A stretch of DNA of 64,000 nt from positions 1 to 64,000 of the forward strand of contig NZ_NKTZ01000013.1 in the NCBI RefSeq assembly GCF_003207855.1, read 5' to 3'. This document shows positions 1 to 8,567 of the stretch, piece after piece (positions within the stretch are counted from its first letter, which is position 1; the number at the start of each line of letters is the position of its first letter). Origin of the DNA: Komagataeibacter rhaeticus (lineage in GTDB: Bacteria; Pseudomonadota; Alphaproteobacteria; Acetobacterales; Acetobacteraceae). The notes below the pieces were generated by a model. It had not been told where the DNA came from and made no database searches. It was given only the letters and a program-made list of their open reading frames with translations. Made by a program: the position numbers and the translations under genes.

Positions 1-442
1 AGGACAGGACCTTGCGCGTGAACCAGTCCATGATCGCCACGAGATAGAGAAATCCCCGTTTCATGGGAATATATGTGATATCGGAACACCAGACCTGGTT
101 AGGCCGATTGATGACCAGATCCCGTAGCAGATATGGATATTTCCGATGCTCCGGATGGGGCACGGTCGTGCGCGGCTTCTGGTAGATCGCCCGAAGGCCC
201 ATGATCGCCATGAGCCGCCGGACCCGCTTGCGGCCCACTTCATGTCCCAGGCGGCGCAGATGCCATGTCATCTGCCGTGAGCCATAATAGGGCGTTTCCA
301 GGAACTGGGCGTCGATCAGCCGCATCAGCTCCAGATTGGCCTCGCTCTGTGGCACAGGCCGATAGTAGACGCCCGACCGGTTGAGTTGCAGCAGCGTGCA
401 TTGCCGGATTATCGGCAGACGCGCTCGCTTCGGGTCAATCAT
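1..442 (-). CDS. IS3-family transposase OrfB (DDE integrase), partial
   Basis: This is the N-terminal 147 or so residues of the catalytic transposase subunit; the C-terminal part lies outside the window. Reading the minus strand from the ATG at 442 gives the HTH_21-like region with YYGSRQMTWHLRR and VGRKRVRRLM, then the start of the integrase core with PNQVWCSDITYIP, whose aspartate is the first catalytic acidic residue. The start overlaps the orfA stop by four bases (ATGA), so translation is probably coupled. This arrangement differs from the programmed frameshift of many IS3 elements, although a fusion product is not excluded. Confidence 0.85.
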   Translation of the reverse strand, partial: MIDPKRARLPIIRQCTLLQLNRSGVYYRPVPQSEANLELMRLIDAQFLETPYYGSRQMTWHLRRLGHEVGRKRVRRLMAIMGLRAIYQKPRTTVPHPEHRKYPYLLRDLVINRPNQVWCSDITYIPMKRGFLYLVAIMDWFTRKVLS

Positions 443-750
443 CTGCCGCCTCTGATCACGCCCAACCGAGCAGAGGCATCGCGTAAAAAATCCCGTTCCA
501 CGAGAAGCTCGCCTATCTTCGCGTGCAGTTTCTCCACATCAGCAGGGCTGACCGGGGGCTCCGCCACCGTCTTCCCGGAGAAGGTCGCCGCCATCCCCTC
601 GATCGCCTGCCGTTTCCACTGGGCGATCATCGTCTGATGCACCCCATGTTTCGAAGCCAGTTCCGCCAGCGTCAGTTCCCCACGGATCGCTTCCAGGGCA
701 ACCCGTGATTTGAACTCCGCCGCATACCTCTTGCGCGTAACCTTGCCCAT
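439..750 (-). CDS. IS3-family transposase OrfA (DNA-binding subunit)
   Basis: A 103-residue helix-turn-helix protein of the HTH_8/InsE type that binds the ends of the element. It begins MGKVTRKRYAAEFKSRVALE, followed by a helix-turn-helix around LAELASKHGVHQTMIAQWKR and a C-terminal leucine-rich coiled coil (VEKLHAKIGELLVERDFL) that in this family mediates interaction with OrfB. Length and motif order are normal and the frame is intact, so the element may be functional if orfB is complete outside the window. Confidence 0.9.
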   Translation of the reverse strand: MGKVTRKRYAAEFKSRVALEAIRGELTLAELASKHGVHQTMIAQWKRQAIEGMAATFSGKTVAEPPVSPADVEKLHAKIGELLVERDFLRDASARLGVIRGGR

Positions 751-817
751 AAAACCCGTTCTCTCTCAGATCGGATTATAGCTTATCGCCCTGTCCGAAA
801 AATGGGGACCACTTCTA

Positions 818-1115
818 CCGGCCTGCCACGGGCGCGGCATGTTTCGATAATATGCAGGGTATCATTGCGTTGCGGCAGCATCCCGCCGGTCATCACGATA
901 TCGGCCCAGGCGAGATCGGCATCATCCAGTGTTTCGGTATTGCGGTTGACCAGCCTGACTTCCCAGTTTTCCGGCAGCAGGGCCGCCACGGTAATCAGGC
1001 CAAGCGGGGCAGCCGGATAGCGCGCGCCAGTCAGATCGCAGGCTTCCGTATAATTCCAGAACGAGTTTGCGTTAAAGAGCGGAAAGACCATCAGCACCCT
1101 GCACATGTCGGTCAT
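818..1115 (-). pseudogene. B12-binding radical-SAM protein, N-terminal fragment cut by IS3
   Basis: Only the first 99 or so native residues remain (TDMCRVLMVFPLFNANSFWN onward), after which the frame runs into the insertion sequence and stops within its end. The visible part resembles the cobalamin-binding N-terminal domain of B12-dependent radical-SAM enzymes, with conserved PAAPLGLITVAALLPENW and WADIVMTGGMLPQ. The radical-SAM CxxxCxxC domain is missing from this side and may lie beyond the element. In related proteins the partner domain does methylations or rearrangements; the exact reaction cannot be inferred from this fragment. Start at 1115 is the first in-frame ATG. Confidence 0.7.
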
Positions 1116-1695
1116 CGTGCGGGAGCCTGCTTTCCCGGGGTGTGGCCCTGATCGGGGCGGATGCCGGCCGGTCCATTTCCACAGACCATGCGCCCGCGCA
1201 GGACGCCGCTTGACGGGAAGGGTGACATGGGGGGGACCCCTTTCGTAGTGGTATCGATCACGTAAGCGGGAATGACATCCGTGGCGGGCGGTATCGCGCC
1301 GCGGGCAGATGGCGGGGCGGGTCTGGCAGGGCGGGCCATCATTCTTCGGGCAGGCGGCTCCGGTTATCCCGCAAGGGCAGGGAGAGAGCGCGGGTTACAG
1401 GGCGCAACCGGGATGCGGCGCGTATCCGCGCACCGGCCGGGTGCGGGCACGCAGGCACACTGCCATGCGCCGGTGCCCGCCATGCGGGCCCGGCCTGTAC
1501 TGCGTGGCCGGAGGGATGTTACTGTTTATGGCGCTTTTCAATGGGGGACATTCCATAACGCTACGCTTGCAACAAAGTATTTCTTTTTGTTTTTTACAAG
1601 CGCGCCGATAAAGCGACAAGATGATTGCATGAAGATTGGGATTTATTAATCCAGATCGCAGGGGCGGGAGGACCGGCCCCACCGCCCCTTCCGCT
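1116..1695. other. Intergenic region, no gene recognised
   Basis: About 580 bases lie upstream of the interrupted radical-SAM gene and downstream of arsH. Several short open frames exist on both strands but none has a recognisable protein or convincing ribosome-binding site. An A/T-richer patch near 1560-1650 could hold the promoter of the radical-SAM gene. I see no further structure. Confidence 0.5.
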
Positions 1696-2394
1696 TCACG
1701 GTGCCTGAGAGGGGTCATGTGCCGGGCGCCGCTCGCTGTAACGATCCACAAGGTAGCTGGCCCTGTCACGCAGAAGCCATGTGAACTTCATCAGTTCCTC
1801 CATGACATCCACCATCCGGTCATAGAGTGGTGAGGGCTTCATCCGGTCATCGTCGCCAAACTGCGTATAGGCCATCGGCACGCTGGACTGGTTGGGTATG
1901 GTGAACATCCGCATCCACCGGCCCAGAACGCGCAGGGCATTGACGGAATTGAAACTCTGCGAGCCGCCCGAGACCTGCATGACCGCCAGCGTACGCCCCT
2001 GTGTCGGGCGGATCGCCCCCTGCGATAAGGGAAGCCAGTCGATCTGGTTCTTGAATACCGCCGTCATGTTGCCATGCCGTTCGGGGCTGCACCAGACCTG
2101 GCCTTCGGACCAGATCGACAGGTCCCGCAGTTCCTGCACCTTCGGATGCGTGGCGGGCACGGAATCTGCCACCGGCAGGCCGGTCGGGTCGAATACCCGC
2201 GTCTCGGCCCCCAGCATTTTCAGGATGCGTTCCGCCTCCAGCACCAGCAGGCGGCTGAAGGAGCGGGGCCGCAACGAACCGTACAGCAGCAGGATACGGG
2301 GCGGATGGTCAGAACGTGGCAATGCGTCCAGCCGTGCGGGATCGATCGCTTCGAGATACCCCGGGTGCAGGGCGGGCATTTCGGGTCTGGACAT
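1696..2394 (-). CDS. arsH: ArsH-type NADPH-dependent FMN reductase
   Basis: A 232-residue flavodoxin-fold protein of the ArsH family, linked to resistance to organoarsenicals and to oxidative or quinone stress. Residues near 35-50 give [16 protein letters not shown], the phosphate-binding loop for FMN, followed by [18 protein letters not shown] and [20 protein letters not shown], both typical of ArsH. The ATG at 2394 is chosen because family proteins begin shortly before the flavodoxin core; the frame stays open upstream but that part overlaps the repressor gene. It lies 103 bases downstream of the ArsR-type gene on the same strand and is probably co-transcribed. No arsB, acr3 or arsC is nearby. 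Confidence 0.88.
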   Translation of the reverse strand: MSRPEMPALHPGYLEAIDPARLDALPRSDHPPRILLLYGSLRPRSFSRLLVLEAERILKMLGAETRVFDPTGLPVADSVPATHPKVQELRDLSIWSEGQVWCSPERHGNMTAVFKNQIDWLPLSQGAIRPTQGRTLAVMQVSGGSQSFNSVNALRVLGRWMRMFTIPNQSSVPMAYTQFGDDDRMKPSPLYDRMVDVMEELMKFTWLLRDRASYLVDRYSERRPAHDPSQAP

Positions 2395-2497
2395 GGGTCC
2401 GTCTGGTCCTTCGGTCGTGTCAGGAATGGGGGCAGGGGCGTGTGCCGCACGCAGGGGGACGGGCGGGGCGCGCTTCCCGCCCTGGCGCCGTACGGGC

Positions 2498-2854
2498 CTA
2501 TCCGGCGCCTGTCTCCCCGCCCGGACAGCAGGAACCCAGATGTGCGACAAGGGGCGCGCAGAGTTCGGGATTGCCCGCGCAGCAATCCCTGACAAGAAAG
2601 AGCATCAGGTCCCGCAGCCGGGCCAGGCTGGCGCGATAGACAATCAGGCGGCCACGGCGTTGTGACGCCAGCAGGCCGGCGCGGGTCAGGGTGGCAAGAT
2701 GGGCGGAAATGGTGTTCTGCGGAACGTCAAGATGCCGCGCGACATCACCGGCGGGCAGCCCGTCGGGTTCATGGCGCACCAGCAGGCGGAAGATTGCCAG
2801 CCGCGTGGACTGTGACAGGGCGCTGAGCGCGGCAAGGGCCGATTCCGTATCCAT
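2498..2854 (-). CDS. arsR: ArsR/SmtB-family metalloregulatory repressor
   Basis: A 118-residue winged-helix repressor. Residues 1-80 form the typical ArsR fold, with [20 protein letters not shown], the recognition helix region [19 protein letters not shown] and the wing GRLIVYRAS. The classical CxC arsenic site in the recognition helix is absent. Instead cysteines cluster near the C-terminus ([10 protein letters not shown] and GSCCPGG), as in ArsR proteins with C-terminal thiolate sites; these are the likely effector ligands. A perfect palindrome covers the start codon and upstream bases (2853-2876), so it probably represses itself. It heads the arsR-arsH unit. Confidence 0.88.
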   Translation of the reverse strand: MDTESALAALSALSQSTRLAIFRLLVRHEPDGLPAGDVARHLDVPQNTISAHLATLTRAGLLASQRRGRLIVYRASLARLRDLMLFLVRDCCAGNPELCAPLVAHLGSCCPGGETGAG

Positions 2855-2876
2855 ATATCCTTGATTATGGATATAT
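2853..2876. promoter_or_regulatory. Operator-like palindrome at the arsR start
   Basis: ATATATC and GATATAT are separated by exactly 10 bases, and the arms extend to eight bases (ATATATCC/GGATATAT) around an 8-base centre. This is the size and symmetry expected for an ArsR-family operator. The same arms with the same spacing recur at 3615-3638 ahead of the FetA-type gene. Confidence 0.65.
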
Positions 2877-2960
2877 TAGGCCATGTCAATCCCGGCCATT
2901 GCATGGTCCATGCCGCAGGGTTTCCCACATTCACACAAAAGCCATGAGGGCCTGCGTTCC

Positions 2961-2984
2961 TTATATGCATGATTATGGAGGCAA
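2961..2984. promoter_or_regulatory. Degenerate copy of the arsR operator ahead of the RcnB-like gene
   Basis: Aligned without gaps to the palindrome at 2853-2876, this stretch matches 17 of 24 bases, including the uninterrupted TGATTATGGA. It ends in the ribosome-binding site of the RcnB-like gene, so bound repressor could block translation initiation or early transcription. The right arm is eroded by the GGAGG sequence; binding is only an inference. Confidence 0.35.
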
Positions 2985-2985
2985 C

Positions 2986-3405
2986 ATGACAAGACGATTT
3001 CCGGCCGCCATCCTGTCGGTCTGCCTGATCACGGCCAGCACGGCGGCATCCGCCGACCCGCCATGGGCGCGCGGGGAACAGGGTCATCATGGCGGGGAAC
3101 GCGGCCATGGCCACATGCGGGACTGGCGGAAAGGGGAGTATTATTCCCGTTGGCGGGAGCAGCGGTGGCGGGTCCAGGACTGGCGCCGCTACCGTGGTCT
3201 GTGGGCGCCCCCATCCGGCTGTTACTGGATGCAGTCCGGGGGGCAGTACCTGCTGGTGGTGGCGGCAACCGGACTGATCGCGGGCGTGGTCGCCGCCACG
3301 GCCGGGGCGGTGCCCGCCGTTCCGGTGGCGCCTGCCTACCCGGCACCAGCCTATCCGGCCGTACCGGCCTACCCGGGGCAGCCAGCCTATCCTCCACCCT
3401 ACTGA
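2986..3405 (+). CDS. RcnB-family exported protein (metal homeostasis)
   Basis: A 139-residue secreted or periplasmic protein. Residues 1-24 are a Sec signal peptide (MTRRFPAAILSVCLITASTA, cleaved near ASA-DP). A basic His/Arg/Trp-rich part follows (HHGGERGHGHMRDWRKGEYY), then the RcnB signature region with LWAPPSGCYWMQSGGQYLLV and a hydrophobic ATGLIAGVVAA segment, and a Pro/Ala/Tyr-rich tail of PAYPA-type repeats. RcnB proteins modulate periplasmic Ni/Co handling in E. coli; here the metal is unknown. The ATG at 2986 has a GGAGG ribosome-binding site and starts directly at the signal peptide. It lies divergent from arsR. Confidence 0.75.
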   Translation: MTRRFPAAILSVCLITASTAASADPPWARGEQGHHGGERGHGHMRDWRKGEYYSRWREQRWRVQDWRRYRGLWAPPSGCYWMQSGGQYLLVVAATGLIAGVVAATAGAVPAVPVAPAYPAPAYPAVPAYPGQPAYPPPY

Positions 3406-3716
3406 ATGCGCCATTGATCGCAACGCCACTGCCAACTGGCGACGACCGCCCGCCAATCCGGGTCGGTCCGGAACCATGGCGGTGCCGGGTGATGCAGGGG
3501 CGGGTTCCCATGCTGCGGCAACCCGCCCGTAACAGGGCACGGGTTGCGGCCCGATCGTACCTTCCCCCCGGGTGGTGACATCCGGGACGGGGCGGCGGGG
3601 GTTCTGATGTTTCCATATATCGAAAAATGAAGATATATGGAAAAGTCCTGTGCCCGGATGGCGATGTGGCCGGTGCCTGCGCGCGAACAGGCAGGACCAG
3701 CCGTTCAGGAGGGCAA
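3406..3716. other. Intergenic region with alternative hairpins and an operator
   Basis: Between the RcnB-like gene and fetA. Two mutually exclusive stems can form: GGGCGGGTT (3498-3506) with AACCCGCCC (3520-3528), or GCAACCCG (3518-3525) with CGGGTTGC (3540-3547). Neither is followed by a T tract, so they are not clear intrinsic terminators. The palindrome at 3610-3643 follows. No small gene is recognised. Confidence 0.5.
3610..3643. promoter_or_regulatory. Operator-like palindrome upstream of the FetA-type gene
   Basis: Twelve-base perfect arms TTTCCATATATC (3610-3621) and GATATATGGAAA (3632-3643) are separated by 10 bases. The inner ATATATC-N10-GATATAT is identical in arms and spacing to the arsR palindrome at 2853-2876. 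It sits about 75 bases before the chosen fetA start, in a normal operator position. Confidence 0.65.
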
Positions 3717-4352
3717 ATGAGTGACGCGACCTATCCCCCCATGGCCGGGACATCGGGGCTGGCGGTGCAGGCATTGCGCTGTGCCCATGGCGGCCCGTTT
3801 ACCTTCGTGGTCCCGAGGGGCGGATGCGTGGCGGTTACCGGGCCATCGGGAAGCGGGAAAACGGTGCTGCTGCGCATGATCGCGGATCTTGACCCGCATG
3901 AAGGCGTGGCGCGGATTGACGGGCTGGCCTGTCCGGCCATGCCCGCGCCGCAGTGGCGCCGTCTGGTGCAGTATGTCCCGGCGGAACCCGCGTGGTGGTC
4001 CGATGCCGTACTGGACCATATGGCGGATACGGATACGGTACGCGATCTGGTCGGGCGGCTGGGCCTTCGGGCGGACTGCCTGCACAGGCCACTGTCACGC
4101 CTGTCCACGGGGGAACGCCAGCGGCTGGCGTTGATCCGGTCACTGCTGCTGCACCCCCGTGCCCTGCTGCTGGATGAACCCTGTTCCGCACTGGACGCCG
4201 CCACGACGGACAGGGTTGAGGCCGTCCTGCACGCGGTACGGGAACAGGGTACGGCCATTGTCCTGGTTTCCCACGACATGCAGCAGGCAGGGCGCATGGC
4301 CGCAGGGCGGTTCCAGATGGCGCAGGGACATATGGAGGAAATCACGCCATGA
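3717..4352 (+). CDS. fetA: ABC transporter ATPase, FetA (YbbL) type
   Basis: A 211-residue single ABC ATPase that would energise the membrane partner FetB. The Walker A motif is GPSGSGKTVLL, the signature is LSTGERQRLALIRSLLLHP and Walker B is ALLLDEPCSALD, with the switch histidine in VLVSHDMQQ. In E. coli FetAB exports iron and helps resist peroxide; substrate here is inferred only from family. The ATG at 3717 has an AGGAGGG ribosome-binding site; the upstream in-frame start at 3627 lies inside the palindrome and is unlikely. The stop overlaps the fetB start (ATGA). Confidence 0.82.
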   Translation: MSDATYPPMAGTSGLAVQALRCAHGGPFTFVVPRGGCVAVTGPSGSGKTVLLRMIADLDPHEGVARIDGLACPAMPAPQWRRLVQYVPAEPAWWSDAVLDHMADTDTVRDLVGRLGLRADCLHRPLSRLSTGERQRLALIRSLLLHPRALLLDEPCSALDAATTDRVEAVLHAVREQGTAIVLVSHDMQQAGRMAAGRFQMAQGHMEEITP

Positions 4353-5158
4353 GCCCCATCGTGCTGACGACAGGGGACATGCTGCTTGCCGCTGCCCTGA
4401 TTGCCGCCGGCGCAGCCCTGTCGTTCCTGCTGTCGCTGGGGGTGCAGCGGACGCTGCTGGTCTGTGCCGTGCGCATGGCGGTACAACTTGCCCTGGTTGG
4501 CAGCGTGCTTCTGTTCGTGTTTGGCCATGCGTCCGTGTGGCTGACCGTCGGGCTGCTGGCATTCATGTTCGCCGCCGCCACCTGGGAAGCCGGGTCGCGC
4601 CAGCAGGTCCGCCTTGCGCCGGGCTGGCATTTCGGGATTGCGGGCATCGCCACGGTGGCCGGGACGGTTGTCGTGGCACTGGTCGGGCTGCTGACCGCGC
4701 TCCAGCCCCATCCGTGGTATGTGGCCCGTACGGCGGTTCCGCTGACCGGCCTGCTGCTGGGCAATGTCATGAATGCAACCAGCCTGTCGATGAACACGCT
4801 CCTGTCCACCATCATGCGTGAACGCCTGGCGATCGAGGCGCGGATCATTCTGGGGGCAACCCGGGCGCAGGCCATGAATGGCATGATCCGTCAGGCAATC
4901 CGGACGGCCCTGCTGCCCACGCTGAACCAGATGGCGGCTGCCGGGATCATCACCATGCCCGGCATCATGACAGGGCAGATCCTGGCGGGCATGAACCCGC
5001 TGGAGGCATCCAGATACCAGATCCTGCTGATGTCGCTGATCGTCAGTGGCAACCTGATCGGCGCGACATCCGCAGCCTGCCTGACAGCCTGGCGCCTGAC
5101 GGACAGCCGGGGGCGGCTGCGGCTGGAACGGCTGCGCGCCCGATCCGCAAAGGGCTGA
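4349..5158 (+). CDS. fetB: ABC transporter permease, FetB (UPF0014/YbbM) type
   Basis: A 269-residue membrane protein of the UPF0014 family with about seven hydrophobic segments. Family motifs visible are ALSFLLSLGVQRTLLVCAVR near the N-terminus, LLGNVMNATSLSMNTLLS around the middle and ALLPTLNQMAAAGIITMPGI followed by MTGQILAGMNPLEASRYQIL, the region that contacts the ATPase and forms the pore. It is translationally coupled to fetA. Together they probably export iron or another transition metal; the shared operator with arsR suggests metal or metalloid stress control rather than constitutive expression. Confidence 0.85.
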   Translation: MSPIVLTTGDMLLAAALIAAGAALSFLLSLGVQRTLLVCAVRMAVQLALVGSVLLFVFGHASVWLTVGLLAFMFAAATWEAGSRQQVRLAPGWHFGIAGIATVAGTVVVALVGLLTALQPHPWYVARTAVPLTGLLLGNVMNATSLSMNTLLSTIMRERLAIEARIILGATRAQAMNGMIRQAIRTALLPTLNQMAAAGIITMPGIMTGQILAGMNPLEASRYQILLMSLIVSGNLIGATSAACLTAWRLTDSRGRLRLERLRARSAKG

Positions 5159-5944
5159 GGCGGGGGCACCGGACCATCATGCCGGTTGCGCCATCACGGT
5201 GAATGCGGAATGTGAACCGCAACGCACATCCGGATCAGTCGGTGGCCGGGCGGCACCGCATCCATGCCACCGCGCGGGCCTGCGCGCACCGGCGGGTATC
5301 GCACCCGTGACCTGGCGGATGGCCCGGTCTTGCACCATGGATGCAACAACCTGAATACCAGCAGGAAGATACTTTATCGCGCGTATATTTTATTGCCTGT
5401 ACATTATGTATAATAATTCTTAATATCATAAATAGAGTACAAAGATACCGATTGAAAATTTTCCCGATGATTGCTCCCTGTCCTGAAACTTAACGGACAT
5501 GCCTACGTTTTTACAGACGCCCGTCATGTAACGTGGCCACATTCTTGAAAATTCATGCCCGCTTTCGAACAGGAAGTCGTACCATGCCATTCTTTTTCAC
5601 AAGATGGGATGCCACGCATGAGGGCGCCCATGCGCCACATGCGTGCAAACCGGACCTTTACCGTGAAAGCGGCATTTTTTTATTTATGGATTACGCGCAA
5701 AGCGAAGCGGTTTTTATCTTTTATTATAAAATACAGGAAAATCATTCAGGCACACCCATCCCCGACGGCAATGGACATTTCGCCATGCCGGCGGCAGTCA
5801 GGCGCTTCCCTGAATACAGTTCATATTTACCAATGGCCCCGTAAAACATGATGAAATCATGAATAATGACTTGATGTATATTTCATAGATCAGGCCGGGA
5901 ACGAAGCATCCCGCCATGAATCCGTCCATGGGGTTTTGTACGCT
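5159..5944. other. Long intergenic region before the NRPS-like gene
   Basis: About 790 bases without a supported gene. The stretch 5370-5460 is markedly A/T rich for this genome and could hold a promoter; a second A/T-rich patch lies at 5680-5750. Short frames at 5533-5851 overlap each other in different phases and resemble no protein I know. A weak Fur-like string near 5410-5430 matches about 13 of 19 consensus bases, which is not convincing in A/T-rich sequence. Confidence 0.5.
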
Positions 5945-8485
5945 ATGCTGTCCCAGAAAGCATCCAGCCTTGCGGTCATTGATGAAGACATCCGGCATCA
6001 GGCCACACGGCGCATCCATCACCTGTTTGTCCGTCAGGCCCGCCTCCGGCCCGAGGGCGTGGCGCTCATCCATAAGGGGGACAGGTGGTGTTACCGCGAT
6101 CTGGAAGAACGCTCCAATCAGCTGGCCCGGCATTTACGCGGTCACGGCGTATGTGCGGGAACACTGGTGGCCATATGCCTGGAGCGCTCGCCTGAACTGG
6201 TCGTGACCATCCTGGCCATCATGAAGGCGGGCGGGGCCTATGTTCCGCTGGACCCCGCCTATCCCGCCGGGCGCATCGAAATGATGCTTGCGGACTGCCT
6301 GCCCGCCCTTGTGGTGACGCAGTCCGCCCTGCCGCATGTGCCCGGCTTTTCCGGCTCGCGCCTGGCCCTGGATATCGAGGCGGGGATGATTGGCGCATGG
6401 AGCACGGCGCCCCTTGATGAAGGGGCCAACACCGTTGATCTGGCCTGTATTTTCTATACATCCGGCTCAACCGGCCGCCCGAAGGGTGTCGTACTGCGCC
6501 ATACCGCGGGCGCGGTGATCGAAAGCCTGGCGGAAACGTTCCTGCCAGGGGACCTGGCATGTGGCGCGGCAACGACCTCGGTCTGCTTTGATCCCTCACT
6601 GCTGGAAATCTTCCTGCCCCTGAGTACCGGCGGAACCGTCCTGCTGAAGCGTGACCTGCTTGAACCTTTTTCCCCGGCTGAAAACCCGACCTGGCTGAAT
6701 GGCGTTCCCTCCGCCCTTGCCCTGCTGGCCCGGGCGCGCCGCATCCCGGATTCCGTCCGCGTCATCAGCGTGGGGGGTGAAAAGCTGACAGCGGCACTGG
6801 CGCGGGAAATTTACGCCAGTTCATCCGTGCGGGCGGTCAGGAATCATTATGGTCCGACCGAAACGACCATCTGCGCCACCATCGCCCATGTGCCGCGCGA
6901 TATTCACCTTGATCCCCCCATCGGGCGGTCCATAGCAGGGGCAAGGCTATACATACTGGATGAAAACGGGCGTGCGGTCACATCCGGTGAAACAGGGGAG
7001 CTGTTCATAGGTGGCCCGTTACTTGCCGTTGAATACCTGAACCAGCCCGCCCTGACGGCTGAACGTTTTGTGCCGGACCCATTCGTGCCGGGCGAAAGGA
7101 TGTACCGTACCGGCGATATCGTGCGGCAAATGGATGATGGCAACCTGCTTTTCGTGGGCCGGTGTGGACGGCTGGTAAAATTCCGCGGGTTCCGGATCGA
7201 GCTTGACGAAGTGGAATCCACGCTGGCCCGTCTTCCCGGTATCCGTTCGGCAGCGGTCATTGCAATCGAGCATGAACACAAGACCGAACATCTCGCGGCC
7301 TTTGTGGTATCGGATCGGCCCATGACGCTGGCGGATGCAAGACGGGCACTGCGCACGATGCTGCCCGCCTACATGCTGCCGACCCGCCTGACGGTGCTGG
7401 ACAGCCTGCCCCTGACCCCGGTGGGCAAGATCGATCGCATCGCACTGGGTGCGATGGACGTGGTGGGAACGCAGGACATGGCACGCTCCGATATCGCCCT
7501 GCGCCCGGTGGAAGAAGTCATTGTCGGCGTGTTCCGCGATATCCTCCGCCAACCCCTGCTGAGCCAGCATGATGATTTTTTTGATCATGGCGGGGACTCC
7601 CTGCTGGCGGAACAGGCCGCCACGCAGCTGGAGGAACTGCTGGGCCATGCCGTTCCGGCCGCGCTGCTGTATCACGGGCGCAATGCCGGAGCACTCGCGC
7701 CGATCGTGCAGCGCCAGGACAGGCGCCCGGCCCATGTCATGGCGCTTCAGGCGGGCGGGGGGGGCGTTCCCATATTCTGCCTTCCCGACATTTTTGGCAG
7801 GCCCCTCAGTTTCCTGACCTTCGCCCGATATTTTCGGGATGAACGCCCGGTTTACGGACTGGCGGCCGGCCCGCTGGAAGCCGACCTGATCAGGCGGCCC
7901 GTGCTTGGGGAACTGACATCCGCCTATGTAGCCGAAATACGGAAAATACAGCCAGCCGGTCCCTATGTCCTGATGGGATATTCCGCAGGGGCGATTCCGG
8001 CGGTCGACCTGGCCTGCGCGCTGGAAAACAGCGGCTGCGCGGTTACATTGATCCTGGTTGATCCCCGCGCGCGGCACATTGCCGTGGATATCCGGGACTG
8101 GCTGCGTCGTTACAGGCAGGCGGCCTGTACATGTATCCGGTCAGGATACCGGCAGGCCCGGAACGGATACCGGCAGCGGGAACTGCCGGACTGGATACCT
8201 GAAGCCTATCGTGAACTGGCCGTAGCCCTTGCCCGGGCAGAGACCGACTGGATACCCCGCGCGTTCGGTGGCCGTACGGTCATTGCGTTCTGCCGGCCCC
8301 GCTCACGCCTGACCGGTGCGCTCCTGTACTTCCGCACCACCATCCTGCGGCGTGCCCCGTATGGCTGGAACCGGGTGCTGAAAGGGAAAACCGTAACAGA
8401 AATATTCGATGTCGGTCATTACGACATCATGCGTGATCCGTTCATCCAGAACCTGATCCGGATGGTCAGGTTACATCTTGCATAA
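5945..8485 (+). CDS. NRPS-like protein: adenylation - carrier - thioesterase
   Basis: An 846-residue single-module enzyme with no condensation domain. Residues about 30-500 are an adenylation domain: FYTSGSTGRPKGVVL (A3), SVCFDPSLLEIFLPL (A4), NHYGPTETTICA (A5), YRTGD (A7), GRLVKFRGFRIELDEVE (A8) and the catalytic lysine in LTPVGKIDR (A10). A carrier domain near 515-590 has the phosphopantetheine serine in DHGGDSLL. The C-terminal thioesterase has GYSAG, an acidic residue in ILVDPRAR and a histidine in DVGHYD. The A4 aspartate suggests an alpha-amino-acid substrate. ATG 5945 is preferred over TTG 5936. A G8 run occurs at 7757-7764. A helical unknown protein follows and probably acts with it. 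Confidence 0.88.
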   Translation: MLSQKASSLAVIDEDIRHQATRRIHHLFVRQARLRPEGVALIHKGDRWCYRDLEERSNQLARHLRGHGVCAGTLVAICLERSPELVVTILAIMKAGGAYVPLDPAYPAGRIEMMLADCLPALVVTQSALPHVPGFSGSRLALDIEAGMIGAWSTAPLDEGANTVDLACIFYTSGSTGRPKGVVLRHTAGAVIESLAETFLPGDLACGAATTSVCFDPSLLEIFLPLSTGGTVLLKRDLLEPFSPAENPTWLNGVPSALALLARARRIPDSVRVISVGGEKLTAALAREIYASSSVRAVRNHYGPTETTICATIAHVPRDIHLDPPIGRSIAGARLYILDENGRAVTSGETGELFIGGPLLAVEYLNQPALTAERFVPDPFVPGERMYRTGDIVRQMDDGNLLFVGRCGRLVKFRGFRIELDEVESTLARLPGIRSAAVIAIEHEHKTEHLAAFVVSDRPMTLADARRALRTMLPAYMLPTRLTVLDSLPLTPVGKIDRIALGAMDVVGTQDMARSDIALRPVEEVIVGVFRDILRQPLLSQHDDFFDHGGDSLLAEQAATQLEELLGHAVPAALLYHGRNAGALAPIVQRQDRRPAHVMALQAGGGGVPIFCLPDIFGRPLSFLTFARYFRDERPVYGLAAGPLEADLIRRPVLGELTSAYVAEIRKIQPAGPYVLMGYSAGAIPAVDLACALENSGCAVTLILVDPRARHIAVDIRDWLRRYRQAACTCIRSGYRQARNGYRQRELPDWIPEAYRELAVALARAETDWIPRAFGGRTVIAFCRPRSRLTGALLYFRTTILRRAPYGWNRVLKGKTVTEIFDVGHYDIMRDPFIQNLIRMVRLHLA

Positions 8486-8567
8486 GGCCGGAACAGGTCA
8501 GGTCGCGCCGTTTTATTTCATGAAAATGCAATGGCGCATGAAAACAATAAAACAAAGGACCGGAACC

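Larger units (their letters stand above)
1..817 (-). mobile_element. IS3-family insertion sequence, one end only
   Basis: The element holds orfA and orfB of an IS3-family transposase on the minus strand and continues beyond the window start. The right boundary is placed near 817 because the reading frame of the radical-SAM gene is lost there and the sequence read on the minus strand begins TAGAAGTGGTCCCC, which resembles the TG...CCC-type ends of this family. The other terminal repeat and the target duplication cannot be seen, so the boundary is uncertain by a few bases. Confidence 0.8.

Noticed and set aside
5408-5430. Possible Fur box upstream of the NRPS-like gene
   Set aside because: Only about 13 of 19 bases match, in an A/T-rich stretch about 500 bases from the start; expected by chance there.
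5533-5851. Two overlapping short frames before the NRPS-like gene
   Set aside because: They overlap in different phases, lack family resemblance and have weak ribosome-binding sites.
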